Positions 18,066 to 26,825 are shown, numbered from the stretch's first letter. The stretch: 50,969 nucleotides of DNA from an uncultured Pseudomonadales bacterium (GCA_905182155.1 CAJJAX010000018.1:1-50969); one strand, 5' to 3'. A program made the numbers and translations. Notes: generated by a model from the sequence alone, not told the origin.

Positions 18066-18441
18066 TTATGACTCCTGATTTTTAATATTCTTGCGTCAAC
18101 AAACGAACCAACCCTTTTGAAGGCCTTCATCAACCTTAAAGGGCGCTTCATTGAAGCCGCCTACCCCCCGGTTTGACATTTTGGATCGATCAGGACGGTT
18201 TGCTGACCCGCATCCAGCGACTTCTGGCGATGCCTCACAATAGACTTCGGGCATCATTGGCGCCCCAATGCCAGCGCCTGCTGCCAGCACCTGCTGCCAC
18301 CGGCTGCTGCCACCGGCTGCTGCCACCGGCAAGCCGATCGCCTAATCCCAGACGCCAGAGCATAGAGGCGCTTAGGCCTTGGCCAAATTCCGCTTCTCTG
18401 CCATGATCCGAGATCCTACAACAAATTGTCCGGACGGCCCT
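18066..18441. other. Divergent intergenic region
   Basis: Upstream region shared by the NTF2-like gene (-) and the deazaflavin-type nitroreductase (+). No gene is seen. It contains the 13-bp tandem repeat at 18278-18329. Confidence 0.4.
18278..18329. repeat. 13-bp tandem repeat
   Basis: Four 13-bp units: CTGCTGCCAGCAC (18278-18290), then three perfect CTGCTGCCACCGG copies to 18329; a degenerate copy may precede them. Non-coding, about 110 bp upstream of the plus-strand nitroreductase start. Confidence 0.85.
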
Positions 18442-18889
18442 ATGAGCGAATACCTCCCACCTAAAATTGATTGGGTTCGAAAACACGTGGAACTGTACGA
18501 AGGCAGCGGCGGCACCGAAGGCACTACCCTTCGCGAAACGGGTTTACCCTGCGTCATCGTAACCCACCAAGGGCGCGAAAACTGGGGGTATCCGAAAAAT
18601 CCCATTGATGCGTGTCAAAGTTGATCAGAGCTATGTTTTGATTGGTTCCATGGGCGGCCAGCCGAAAAACCCCGTTTGGATTTATAATCTCAGGGCCCAC
18701 CCCGAAGTTGAAATTCGGGACGCCACCGAAGTCACCACCATGGTGGTCAGAGAAGTTTTTGATGCGGACGAACGCGCAGCGCTCTGGCAAGCCAGCGCCG
18801 AGGCCTTTCCACTTTACAACGAGTATCAGGCCAAAACCGATCGCGTGATTCCTGTCTTTATCGCCGAACCCAAAGCCCCGGCCGTATAA
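18442..18889 (+). CDS. Deazaflavin(F420)-dependent nitroreductase-family protein (DDN-like), one frame shift
   Basis: Small split-barrel protein of about 148 residues resembling the mycobacterial DDN/FDOR-A family, which binds coenzyme F420. Features are GTEGTTLRETGLP, a VTHQGRE-TGGIRKIPLMRV segment, then SMGGQPKNPVWIYNL and VIPVFIAEPK at the end. One surplus A in the run 18578-18581 breaks the frame; removing it joins GRE to TGGIRK exactly as in relatives. The ATG at 18442 was chosen because the family N-terminus (SEYLPPKIDWV) starts there; no clear ribosome site is seen. Cofactor assignment is by family, not by any diagnostic residue I can verify. Confidence 0.78.
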
Positions 18890-18911
18890 TCTCGGCGCCA
18901 CAACGTTGGCC

Positions 18912-18946
18912 CAAGCGCAATGATCATCTCAAGGACATTGCGCTTG
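18912..18946 (+). terminator. 11-bp perfect inverted repeat after the DDN-like gene
   Basis: CAAGCGCAATG (18912-18922) pairs perfectly with CATTGCGCTTG (18936-18946) around a 13-nt loop, 23 bp after the stop codon at 18889. No T-run follows, so factor-dependent termination or transcript 3' protection is possible. Confidence 0.5.
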
Positions 18947-19175
18947 AACCCAGCCACGCCCGGCTTTGCCCGCAGGGCGTACTGGCAGCGCCTGCCTTGA
19001 TTACGGCAATGCGTTAACGAACGATCACCCGCTTTTTGAGAAGGACCCAGCTTTATCAAAAAACCGGTCAGGCTCGCATCGATAACCCGTCACCGCGCCC
19101 TAAGAGGGCCTAACCGCAAGCTTTTAAACACCAACGGTCAAGGTCACAGCAAGTAGAGCAAGGTTTAGCGCCCTA

Positions 19176-19191
19176 CCCGCATCATTGCGGG
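19176..19191 (-). terminator. Short hairpin after the iron ADH gene
   Basis: CCCGCA-TCAT-TGCGGG, a 6-bp GC stem with a 4-nt loop, starts 10 bp beyond the minus-strand stop at 19201. A T-run is missing. Confidence 0.35.
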
Positions 19192-19200
19192 CAACGACCG

Positions 19201-20376
19201 TCACGCTGTGATCGATGCCGAGCCTACCGCACCGGCCATCGCAGCCCGTAAGATTCGCTCGAAATCCGCCGCCTTAAAGTCAATGGGGTTGGTGGCGGCT
19301 GAAGGATCCTCGACCGCGGCTTGGGCGATTGTTGGCACATCGATGACACCCGCAATCGCCTGGGTTAATCCATGCGGAATCCCCACGCTGGCCCTAAGCG
19401 ACAACACCCAATTCAAAAAGTCCTCGAACGAATCCCCGAGATCTAAATGTCGAGCGAGCGACGCCAACCCCGCATCGATCGCAGATCGGTTTGCTTGCAG
19501 CACGTAGGGCATCAGGATGGCGTTGAGCAGGCCATGATGCGCATTGTGATGCGCCCCAAGTGGGTGCGCTAGGGCATGCATCGCGCCGAGGCCCTTTTGG
19601 AATGCCGTGGCCCCCATCATCGACGCAATCTGCATTTGCGCCCGGGCCTCAAGGTCCTCGCCGTTGGTAACGGCTCGGATTAAATAGCCCTGAATAATCA
19701 CCATCCCTTGCCGCGCGATCCCTTCGGCCATCGGATGAAATACCGGTGAACAATACGCTTCCAATAAATGCGAGAGCGCGTCCATCCCAGTGGCCGCCGT
19801 TAAATGCGCTGGTAGACCAACCGTGAGATCCGCATCAAGTAACACTTTCTTCGGCAACATGAGCGGATGAAAAATAATGACCTTACGAGTACTGCTTTCA
19901 TTCACGATCAGCGCCGCCCGACCGACTTCAGAGCCGGTTCCAGCAGTGGTAGGCACCGCGATAATCGGTTGGATTTGGGCCGCATCAGCCCGCTGCCATT
20001 GATCACCAAGGTCTTCTAAGTCCCACAGCGCGCAGCGTTGACGCGCCATGACCGCAATGGTCTTACCGACATCCATCGCGCTGCCACCGCCAATCGCCAC
20101 CACGCCATCATGACCGCCTGCTCGATAGGCCTGGCAGCCAGCGTCCACTTCCGAACCCGTGGGATTACCGTTCACCCCAGAAAATAGCCCTGGATCAAGG
20201 CCCGCTAAAGACAACTGGTTCAGGATCGCCTGAACCATCGGCAGGTTTAATAGGACGTGGTCGGTGATAACCATTGGATGCGTAATATTCAGCGCTCGGC
20301 AATATTCCGCTAGCTCTGATCGTCGCCCGGCCCCGACGTGAATTTGGGTTGGATAGTTCCAATTTGAATGGATCAA
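19201..20376 (-). CDS. Iron-containing alcohol dehydrogenase
   Basis: Group III (FucO/AdhB-like) NAD(P)-dependent alcohol dehydrogenase of about 391 residues. GGGSAMDVGKTIAV is the nucleotide-binding loop and TTAGTGSEVGRAALI follows. Metal ligands are readable as GMDALSH (Asp and His) and MHALAHPLGAHHNAHHG (two further His). The start is a TTG at 20376, preceded by AAGGAG with 7 nt spacing; the frame stays open upstream to 20454 but that part is arginine-rich, has no ribosome site and abuts the terminator at 20456. It oxidises primary alcohols or reduces aldehydes; it could handle long-chain alcohols from CYP153, but this is inference. It lies downstream of the zinc-type ADH on the same strand, separated by a terminator. 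Confidence 0.93.
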   Translation of the reverse strand: MIHSNWNYPTQIHVGAGRRSELAEYCRALNITHPMVITDHVLLNLPMVQAILNQLSLAGLDPGLFSGVNGNPTGSEVDAGCQAYRAGGHDGVVAIGGGSAMDVGKTIAVMARQRCALWDLEDLGDQWQRADAAQIQPIIAVPTTAGTGSEVGRAALIVNESSTRKVIIFHPLMLPKKVLLDADLTVGLPAHLTAATGMDALSHLLEAYCSPVFHPMAEGIARQGMVIIQGYLIRAVTNGEDLEARAQMQIASMMGATAFQKGLGAMHALAHPLGAHHNAHHGLLNAILMPYVLQANRSAIDAGLASLARHLDLGDSFEDFLNWVLSLRASVGIPHGLTQAIAGVIDVPTIAQAAVEDPSAATNPIDFKAADFERILRAAMAGAVGSASITA

Positions 20377-20455
20377 TCTTGATCTCCTTACAACCTGAGT
20401 CAAGGCGCGCAACCGCTGCATTGAACGACGCACCCGGCTTTGCCGGCGGTTCAAT

Positions 20456-20485
20456 AAAAAAAACCGCAGGCTGCTAGCGCCTGCG
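20456..20485 (-). terminator. Rho-independent terminator for the zinc-type ADH gene
   Basis: On the minus strand CGCAGGC-GCTAGCA-GCCTGCG (7-bp stem) is followed by G then eight Ts. This is the clearest intrinsic terminator in the window and separates the zinc-type ADH from the iron ADH. Confidence 0.85.
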
Positions 20486-20584
20486 TTAACGTCTCAAGCA
20501 AGCCTTCGCGCGCATACCTTACGTCAAGGCAGCCGCGGACGCGCTGCGCCCTGCGCTGGTCCGTTAAATTGCCTCGATACCGCA

Positions 20585-21679
20585 CTAGAACACTAAAATT
20601 GCTCGGCCCTGGATTTCACCGGCCGTCAGCGCGCGCGTTGCTTCATTAATCTCATCAAGGCGATACCGGGCAGTCACCATTGCATTTAAATCCAGCGTGC
20701 CTTCTTCATACCATTTGATGTAACGCGGAAAATCGCGATCCGGACTACACGAGCCGCCAATACTGCCAATGAACCGTTTCTCATTCATCAACAGATCCAG
20801 AGGATCAAGCTCAACCCGTGTCGTTGGCACCCCAACTAAAACCGCTGTACCGCCCGGTTCAGCACCAAAAAATCCGTCTCTCGCCGAAGGCACAATTTGC
20901 TCCATGGTTTTTCGTATACCGATGCAATCAAAAACAAAATCCGCGCCAGCAACGGTCTCTCGACGAATCGTATGGCGATCGGTCTGGGTAGTCAGGGCGC
21001 GAATTGCAGCAATTGGGTCTTCTTTGGCAGCATTGATCACATGGGTTGCACCAAACTGTCGAGCAAACGCCAATTTCTCATCATCTAAGTCAATGGCGAT
21101 CAACGGATTAGCACCCCGCGCGCGGGCCGCGACCACCGCGGACAAACCCACACCCCCCACCCCAAATATCGCCACGCTGTCGCCCGCCTGAACGTCGGCC
21201 GTGTTTTCGACCGCGCCCGCGCCCGTCATCACCGCGCAACCAATGATGGAGGTCACTTCTTTATTGATATCAGCAGCAACCTTGACGACGTACTGCTCGT
21301 CCGCGATTGTCGTATCGGCCCAAGTAAAGACATTCTGTGACGTTGCGACAGAACCATCGGGTAAGGTCAACGCAGCGGACTCAGGCGCCCTCTGCGTTGC
21401 CGCTGCATTGCGAGGCACCCAGGTGACCATCACGACGTCACCAACCACAACGTGATCAACTTCGCTACCTACGCTCAATACGGTGCCCGTCGACTCATGC
21501 CCCAATACAACCGGGCCCATGCGGGGGTTATGCATCTGATGCAATTGACTATGGCAAACACCACTGGCGAATTGCTTCACAACAACCTGATAAGGACCGG
21601 GATCGGGTAGCGACATTTCGATTATTTCCAGCGGTCCTTTTTCCTTTGGTAAGACAATAACTCTTGCAGGTGTTGGCAC
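20585..21679 (-). CDS. Zinc-type alcohol dehydrogenase (MDR superfamily) lacking the structural zinc loop
   Basis: MDR-family dehydrogenase of 364 residues. Catalytic zinc ligands are Cys42 (GVCHSQLHQ), His61-Glu62 (LGHESTG) and Cys148 (IIGCAVMTGAG). The Rossmann motif GVGGVG is at 173-178, followed by an Asp-containing strand (LIAIDLDD), suggesting NAD. The segment where class I/III enzymes carry four structural-zinc cysteines (about 85-115) has none; it reads VPRNAAATQRAPE. The start is GTG 21679 with GAGGAG 6 nt upstream. Likely substrates are alcohols or aldehydes including fatty ones; unresolved. It has its own terminator at 20456. Confidence 0.92.
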   Translation of the reverse strand: MPTPARVIVLPKEKGPLEIIEMSLPDPGPYQVVVKQFASGVCHSQLHQMHNPRMGPVVLGHESTGTVLSVGSEVDHVVVGDVVMVTWVPRNAAATQRAPESAALTLPDGSVATSQNVFTWADTTIADEQYVVKVAADINKEVTSIIGCAVMTGAGAVENTADVQAGDSVAIFGVGGVGLSAVVAARARGANPLIAIDLDDEKLAFARQFGATHVINAAKEDPIAAIRALTTQTDRHTIRRETVAGADFVFDCIGIRKTMEQIVPSARDGFFGAEPGGTAVLVGVPTTRVELDPLDLLMNEKRFIGSIGGSCSPDRDFPRYIKWYEEGTLDLNAMVTARYRLDEINEATRALTAGEIQGRAILVF

Positions 21680-22012
21680 GTTCTCTCCTCATTCAAAATC
21701 GAAAATACATCCTAAATGGATGCACGGGTTATCTCCAGTAATGTTTATGAGCGCGATTGATTACGCGCCATTTATTGACAGCATTGATTACTAGCCATTG
21801 ATTACTAGCCATTGATTGGCGCCCTTGATCTGACCCAATCAATCAATGCCCCCTGCTGAATCAACTTTGATATCAGAAGGTCTGCTATCAGTCCCATCAA
21901 TATCATACGAGATCAAAAAGTCAAAACGCAGAACCTCTATCCACCACCAACTCATGGCGACCATTCATCATGGCCTTTCAGTCGGCCGCTAAAACCGCTC
22001 GGCATTCTGGCT
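21680..22012. other. Intergenic region upstream of the zinc-type ADH
   Basis: A+T-richer than its neighbours and without a gene. It contains the 14-bp tandem repeat at 21782 and several further ATTGATT words. It separates the amidase 3' end from the ADH 5' end, both on the minus strand. Confidence 0.4.
21782..21823. repeat. 14-bp tandem repeat
   Basis: Two perfect CATTGATTACTAGC units (21782-21795, 21796-21809) and a diverged third (21810-21823), about 100 bp upstream of the zinc-type ADH start. Confidence 0.8.
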
Positions 22013-23410
22013 TTAAAAGCCGGAGGCTACTGCTGTGAAATCCATCAGATCTTCCATTGCCGCCATGGCTTTCAGCACGGTTAAATCATCCCGCTGACGT
22101 CCGATGACCTGCATCGCAATCGGCATGCCGTCTGCCGCCAAGCCAATCGGCACGCTGCCCGCAGGGTTTCGCGTCATATTGAGCCCCATCGTAAACGAAA
22201 CCCAGTCCGGGGTTTCTTCGCCATTGACCAAACCGTCACCCATTAACGTCGGCGCATGACCTCGGGTTAAGGGCGTTAACAATATGGGGGCCTGTTGCAG
22301 CACCGCTTCAAGCTGGTAGGCGTAGGTGTGGCAATGATCGATGGCCACCGCATAATCGGCGGCCGAAAATCGATCCAGACCCATTTCGATCTGGGGCCGT
22401 AGCGCCGCATCAATTTTTTCCCAATCTTTTGTGCCTCTTAAATGACCTTGAGCCCGCGCGCGGGCTGCGGTCCAAAATACCAGCCAGTCTGAGAAAGGAT
22501 GTTGATCCCAGATTTTGTCCTGCCGGATGACCTGCACCCCTGCCGCGACCAGCTTTGCGATGGCGCCCTCGCATAGATCTGAAATCTCTTGATCACAACT
22601 CGTGATCCCCATGGTGGGCGAAAAGATCACCGCCTTGGGCAGCACGCCATCGAGCTGGGGCGCCCAAGGCTCCGTCGGTGCGGGTAAGGAAAAGATATCG
22701 GTCGGTTCAGCGCCAACACACTGATCCAACACAAAGGCTGCGTCTCGGATGCGCCGGGTCATGGGCCCCTTCACCGTCAGCAAACCAGACCCCGTGGGTT
22801 TCGGCCCGCCGTTCGGCACCCGCCCTTGGGAGGTTTTAATGCCGCTTAAGCCGCACAATGCCGCCGGTATCCGGATCGAGCCACCGCCATCGCTGCCAGT
22901 GGCCAGCGGAATCATGCCCGCGGCGATCGCCGATGACGAGCCGCCCGAGGACCCGCCTGGGGTACGCGTTAAGTCCCAAGGGTTCTTGGTATAGCCAAAT
23001 GGCACGTTGTCGGTTTTACCTTTGTAACCAAATTCAGGGGTGTTGGTTTTGCCCACCACAACGGCGCCGGCGGCCCGTAATCGCCGAACCAGTTCAGAGT
23101 CTTCGAGCGCTGGCGCATCATTCGTATGAAACGCAGAACCAAAAGTGGTGATGTAGCCCTGGGCGTCTTCCAGATCTTTCACACCAAATGGAATGCCCGC
23201 CAGCGGGAGCCGCTCACCGCGTGCTAAGCGCTGATCAATCTTGGCAGCCTCATCAAGCGATCGCGCGGCGTCAACGGCGCAAAACGCATTGAGGGTTGGA
23301 TTGAGGCGATGGATATTCTCAAGCGCTTCGGTCACCAACGATTGGCAACTCGTCTGTCCAGATTGAACTTGCTGTGACAATTCCAAAATTGTAGTTTGAC
23401 GAAAATCCAT
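22013..23410 (-). CDS. Amidase signature family hydrolase
   Basis: Amidase of about 465 residues with the Ser-cisSer-Lys triad: Lys78 in GVKD, Ser154 in GGSSGGSSS and Ser178 in GSDGGGSIR. It hydrolyses C-N bonds of amides; a fatty-acid-amide or aryl-amide substrate is possible but unproven. Not GatA, because gatC/gatB are absent and the C-terminal half differs. The start at ATG 23410 has GGGAG 7 nt upstream; the in-frame extension to 23488 lacks family similarity. No signal peptide, so cytoplasmic. The 5' flank carries a 13-bp tandem repeat. Confidence 0.93.
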   Translation of the reverse strand: MDFRQTTILELSQQVQSGQTSCQSLVTEALENIHRLNPTLNAFCAVDAARSLDEAAKIDQRLARGERLPLAGIPFGVKDLEDAQGYITTFGSAFHTNDAPALEDSELVRRLRAAGAVVVGKTNTPEFGYKGKTDNVPFGYTKNPWDLTRTPGGSSGGSSSAIAAGMIPLATGSDGGGSIRIPAALCGLSGIKTSQGRVPNGGPKPTGSGLLTVKGPMTRRIRDAAFVLDQCVGAEPTDIFSLPAPTEPWAPQLDGVLPKAVIFSPTMGITSCDQEISDLCEGAIAKLVAAGVQVIRQDKIWDQHPFSDWLVFWTAARARAQGHLRGTKDWEKIDAALRPQIEMGLDRFSAADYAVAIDHCHTYAYQLEAVLQQAPILLTPLTRGHAPTLMGDGLVNGEETPDWVSFTMGLNMTRNPAGSVPIGLAADGMPIAMQVIGRQRDDLTVLKAMAAMEDLMDFTAVASGF

Positions 23411-23503
23411 AGTGCACTCCCAAAACTTTACTTGGCCTGATTTAAAAGGCTCACGGGCTGGCGGTCGCATCGGCGCTACTGCCGTCACCTTTACGCTGTC
23501 ATT

Positions 23504-23568
23504 TTGCCGCTTTATATTGCTGCTCTATCTTGCTGCTTTATCTTGCCGCGCTATCTTGCCGCTTTATA
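23504..23568. repeat. 13-bp tandem repeat, five units
   Basis: Five consecutive 13-bp units of the form TTGCYGCNYTATM (23504-23568), with a few substitutions between units; first and last units are identical (TTGCCGCTTTATA). About 95 bp upstream of the amidase start. Confidence 0.88.
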
Positions 23569-23640
23569 TTCCGCAGGATCACTTTCAGTTTGTCCAGCAA
23601 AGCCTGTTAGTGCGATCACCGGTTTAAAGGACTATAAACC

Positions 23641-23742
23641 ATGGATCCCAACAATGCAGTCTGCGAGCATCTTCGCGAAACCGAGCGCGATGACCCAACC
23701 CAAACCATGAGCAATGTGGTGATCCGCAGATTCTTTGCATGA
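23641..23742 (+). CDS. Possible 33-residue protein
   Basis: ATG 23641 to TGA 23742, preceded by AAAGGA with 9 nt spacing. The product would be hydrophilic and charged (begins MDPNNAVCEHLRE). No family is recognised. The frame is short enough to arise by chance; only the ribosome site supports it. Confidence 0.2.
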   Translation: MDPNNAVCEHLRETERDDPTQTMSNVVIRRFFA

Positions 23743-23790
23743 CAGTCATTGCCCTGAACCTTTGATCCAAAACCCTCGATTAGCGGTACT

Positions 23791-23820
23791 TTGACATCTG
23801 AGAAAAAGGCGGCTTATAGT
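23791..23820 (+). promoter_or_regulatory. Strong sigma70-type promoter for the DUF3089 gene
   Basis: TTGACA (23791-23796), 18-nt spacer, TATAGT (23815-23820). Transcription would start near 23827, leaving a leader of about 165 nt before the ATG at 23992. Confidence 0.65.
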
Positions 23821-23991
23821 CGTTAGGTTCTCGCACTATTTTTATGACCAACGTGGACTGGTTTTACACCTGGCTTTGAAATCGCCATCTAGATTTTAGA
23901 TTTTCATTGCTGGTCGTTATAACTCAAACATTTAAAGCCCTTGTCACCACAGGGCTGGATTTTTGGATATTCATTACAACTAGGTGAACTT

Positions 23992-25146
23992 ATGAAAAAA
24001 ATTATTTTCATTTGCGTGATCGTTTTATCAGGCATTGGGGGTTGGATTTACACTGTTATTGACGAACTCAGTGATACCGGCCTCACCGCGGATCTGGCTT
24101 ATGATTATTTTTTTAGCGGTCCAGACAAACCCTTTGATCCAAACGATGCGGTTGACCAACTAGACTATGCGAAAACCAGCGCTTGGGCTGCTCTGCCCTT
24201 CATTGAAGATGAAGCCGATTTATTTCCGGCCGGTGAAGAAGCCGTTGACCAGGCCAATACCGAAGTCGATGTGTTTTTTGTTCACCCGACCGGTTACTTA
24301 AAAGGCGATCATTGGACAGATCCATTGGCGGAACAATCCGCCACCAAGGAGAACACTCAATGGATGATGGCAAACCAAGCGAGCGCTTTTAACGGATGCT
24401 GTAGCATCTACGCGCCTTATTATCGCCAAGCATCGATTTATAGTTATTTTGGCACCGATGACGTCAGAGCCGAGGTCCATGACTTTGTTTACCAAGATGT
24501 AAAAAAAGCTTTTGAGCACTTTCTGGATAATTTCAGCAAGGGCCGACCCTTTATTATTGCCAGCCATAGCCAAGGAACGCATCACTCAATCAGGTTACTA
24601 GCAGAGGAGATTGATCGCTCAGACCTTTATCCTCGAATGGTCGGGGCTTATCTTATAGGCGGCATGATCTCGAAAGACTGGATGAACAAAATGTCGAATA
24701 TTACGGTCTGCGAGCGCGCTGAACAGCTTGGGTGCTTGGTTCACTGGGACACCATCAATGTGACTCAGTTAAACAAAGAAATGCCCACCTATCAAAACGG
24801 TATCTGTGTAAACCCCATCACCTGGGAAAACGAAGGCGCTTTATCCAAACTGGCAGATGCCAAGGGGTCTGTTTACGCGACCGGAAACTTTACCTTAGCG
24901 TTCTCGGGCGACGATGATCCGAAAAATGAAACATTTGGGCCATTGGCCGCGCCCCTAAAACAGTATGTGCAGGCACAATGCAAAGCCGGTATTTTATTTG
25001 CATCAGACCAAACGGGAACAAAATTTCAAACTTTTGGTGGGTCGGCTGGCAACTACCATGGTCTGGACTACGCGCTGTTTTATATGGACATCAGAGACAA
25101 CGCCAAACTAAAAGTTAAAACATTTTTAAAGGCTGCTTTAGAATAA
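23992..25146 (+). CDS. DUF3089 family lipase-like exported protein
   Basis: Protein of 384 residues. The N-terminus MKKIIFICVIVLSGIGGWIY is a signal anchor or uncleaved signal. DUF3089 features are VFFVHPTGYLKGDHW and a nucleophile elbow ASHSQGTHH with Ser193, the usual catalytic serine of this alpha/beta-hydrolase branch. YHGLDYALFYMDIR near the C-terminus fits the family His/Asp region. Likely a membrane-attached periplasmic esterase or lipase of unknown substrate. The ATG at 23992 has AGGTGA 5 nt upstream and follows a strong promoter at 23791. Codon use is somewhat A+T-richer than neighbours. Confidence 0.85.
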   Translation: MKKIIFICVIVLSGIGGWIYTVIDELSDTGLTADLAYDYFFSGPDKPFDPNDAVDQLDYAKTSAWAALPFIEDEADLFPAGEEAVDQANTEVDVFFVHPTGYLKGDHWTDPLAEQSATKENTQWMMANQASAFNGCCSIYAPYYRQASIYSYFGTDDVRAEVHDFVYQDVKKAFEHFLDNFSKGRPFIIASHSQGTHHSIRLLAEEIDRSDLYPRMVGAYLIGGMISKDWMNKMSNITVCERAEQLGCLVHWDTINVTQLNKEMPTYQNGICVNPITWENEGALSKLADAKGSVYATGNFTLAFSGDDDPKNETFGPLAAPLKQYVQAQCKAGILFASDQTGTKFQTFGGSAGNYHGLDYALFYMDIRDNAKLKVKTFLKAALE

Positions 25147-25251
25147 AGCTCGAAACAGATTGGGTCTTCTTACCTTTGCCGACTAGGCATCATTGTATTT
25201 GGGACTGCAGTTCGACCCCTGACAAAAAACAGCTCAGCCGCCAGACCGACA

Positions 25252-25303
25252 TTTATGATGCGGGTTTATGATGCGGGTTTATGATGCGGGTTTATGATGC
25301 GGG
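25252..25303. repeat. 13-bp perfect tandem repeat, four units
   Basis: TTTATGATGCGGG repeated four times without mismatch (25252-25303). An eleven-base echo, ATGATGCGGGT, recurs at 25372. Confidence 0.92.
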
Positions 25304-25482
25304 TTCGTGAGGCCATTTCAGTTTGCGTTTTTAACGCGGGCCTAAACACTGTGCGTCCAAAGCATCGCGACATGATGCGGGTCATCGCCGAGTTGACGAA
25401 CCTAGATCGCATCCAGCAAATGCTCGATTACATCGAAGCACAACCACCACGACGAAACCTTGCGAGCGCCACTCAATCCTAG
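25294..25482 (+). CDS. Doubtful small protein overlapping the tandem repeat
   Basis: Open frame of 62 codons starting inside the fourth repeat unit. The C-terminal half could form a helix (LTNLDRIQQMLDYIEAQP), and a second start at 25372 would give 36 residues. No family or ribosome site is evident. It may be a remnant or chance frame. Confidence 0.2.
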   Translation: MMRVREAISVCVFNAGLNTVRPKHRDMMRVIAELTNLDRIQQMLDYIEAQPPRRNLASATQS

Positions 25483-25658
25483 GACGCGCCTAAATCAACG
25501 GCCACAATGACCCGCTTCGACTTAAACGTCTGTCCAGTGATCACCCCTATCGCGGGTAAGTCCGCGGATGACCACCCTGACAGTCAATGCCCTGAAACTG
25601 TGCACCGGGACGCTTTGATCCGAAAACTCCGAATGTCGCACTTCGCGCTGTAAACGAC

Positions 25659-26537
25659 TTAGCCCTGAGCCGCACGAAGGGTCTTAGCGCGTCGATCCGG
25701 TCCCTCAAAGTGCCAGCCCGGCGCCTTCAACAGCAGCCCGAATCGCTGCGGCCAAGTTTGACACGTTTTGAGATCGCGCCAAAGCGCGAGATAACCGGCA
25801 ACCGCAAAATACACTGGGTTGTGCCCTTTTAAATTCTTGGTTAAGCCATACACCACCGGTCGCTCTATGGCTTCTTCAACAAAGGTGCCAAATAACCGGT
25901 CCCAAATAATCAAAACGCCTCCATGGTTTTGATCCAAATACTCGATATTCGACCCGTGGTGCACACGGTGATGGCTGGGAGTATTAAAGAGCCACTCAAA
26001 CCAGGCTGGTAGTTTGTTCACCGTCTCGGTATGAACCCAAAATTGATACACCAGGTTGAGACTGATCATCGTGAGCACCATCACCGGGTGGAACCCAAGC
26101 AATGGTAGCGGCAGCCAAAACCAATACTTGTGCACGCGCTCGCCCACGCCTTGGCGCAGCGCCGTGCCAAAGTTCATCAATTGGGCTGAGTGGTGCGCTT
26201 CGTGGCCTGCCCAAAATAAGCGCACCTCGTGGTTCGCGCGATGAAACCAGTAATAGATAAAATCATCCAATAAGAAGAGCAGCCCCCAGGCCCACCACTG
26301 GGTGCCGATGACCGTCTTCAGCGGCGACAACTCGTATAAGTGGTAAAAAACAATGACCGCCAAAGCCTTCGGCAGCACATCGATCAAGCCAGAGAGCACT
26401 AAAAGCCCAAGCGATAGCACCGTATCCCGTGGCTGATACCAAGATTTTTGGTAAAAAAAGGACCCAAAAGCTTCAATTAAAATCGCCAGTAAAAATGCCG
26501 GCAAGGCGTATTGGTTTACCCATTCCGCCGTTAGCAT
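25659..26537 (-). CDS. Sterol desaturase/fatty acid hydroxylase superfamily membrane enzyme
   Basis: Integral membrane di-iron hydroxylase of 292 residues. The histidine clusters are all present: HRANH (99-103), HEAHH (112-116), His169 and HHRVHH (189-194). Four or so hydrophobic helices surround them. Members introduce OH groups or double bonds into sterols, alkyl lipids or fatty acids using O2; the bacterial substrate is unknown here. The ATG at 26537 agrees with the family N-terminus. It converges with the DUF3089 gene and is divergent from the helicase gene. Confidence 0.93.
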   Translation of the reverse strand: MLTAEWVNQYALPAFLLAILIEAFGSFFYQKSWYQPRDTVLSLGLLVLSGLIDVLPKALAVIVFYHLYELSPLKTVIGTQWWAWGLLFLLDDFIYYWFHRANHEVRLFWAGHEAHHSAQLMNFGTALRQGVGERVHKYWFWLPLPLLGFHPVMVLTMISLNLVYQFWVHTETVNKLPAWFEWLFNTPSHHRVHHGSNIEYLDQNHGGVLIIWDRLFGTFVEEAIERPVVYGLTKNLKGHNPVYFAVAGYLALWRDLKTCQTWPQRFGLLLKAPGWHFEGPDRRAKTLRAAQG

Positions 26538-26825
26538 GCGTTAAAACCCTTCATAAAACCGCTCCTTTATTACGCATCGCGCCCCATTTATGCGCCCATT
26601 GCAAACGGTCGGCGTCCTCGCGCGTCAAGGCATACAACACGCTCCACCTTAAGTCGGCAGCCGAGCAAGCACCATCGGTGCGCATTTTTATTCAAGAGGT
26701 TAGGTGAAACGGGCGCAGCGCGGTTGGTGAACACTTCAAACTAATCATTGTAAAGACTGTCTAAACATTTATACTTCGCGCCTTTCCCCCGGCCCTCGTG
26801 CCAAACTCCGACAGGATACCATCCT

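Larger units (their letters stand above)
18890..19200. other. Convergent intergenic region
   Basis: Lies between the 3' ends of the DDN-like gene (+) and the iron ADH gene (-). It contains two hairpins, listed separately, and no gene. Confidence 0.45.
23411..23991. other. Divergent intergenic region between amidase and DUF3089 gene
   Basis: 581 bp holding a 13-bp tandem repeat (23504), a very small open frame with a ribosome site (23641) and a strong plus-strand promoter (23791). Nothing else was recognised. Confidence 0.5.
25147..25658. other. Convergent intergenic region with tandem repeat
   Basis: 512 bp between the 3' ends of the DUF3089 gene (+) and the fatty acid hydroxylase gene (-). 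It contains four perfect 13-bp repeats (25252) and one small frame of doubtful status (25294). No terminator was recognised. Confidence 0.45.

Noticed and set aside
19201-20454. Longer iron ADH starting at 20454
   Set aside because: The extra 26 residues are arginine-rich and unlike the family, reach the upstream terminator, and the TTG at 20376 has a strong AAGGAG site.
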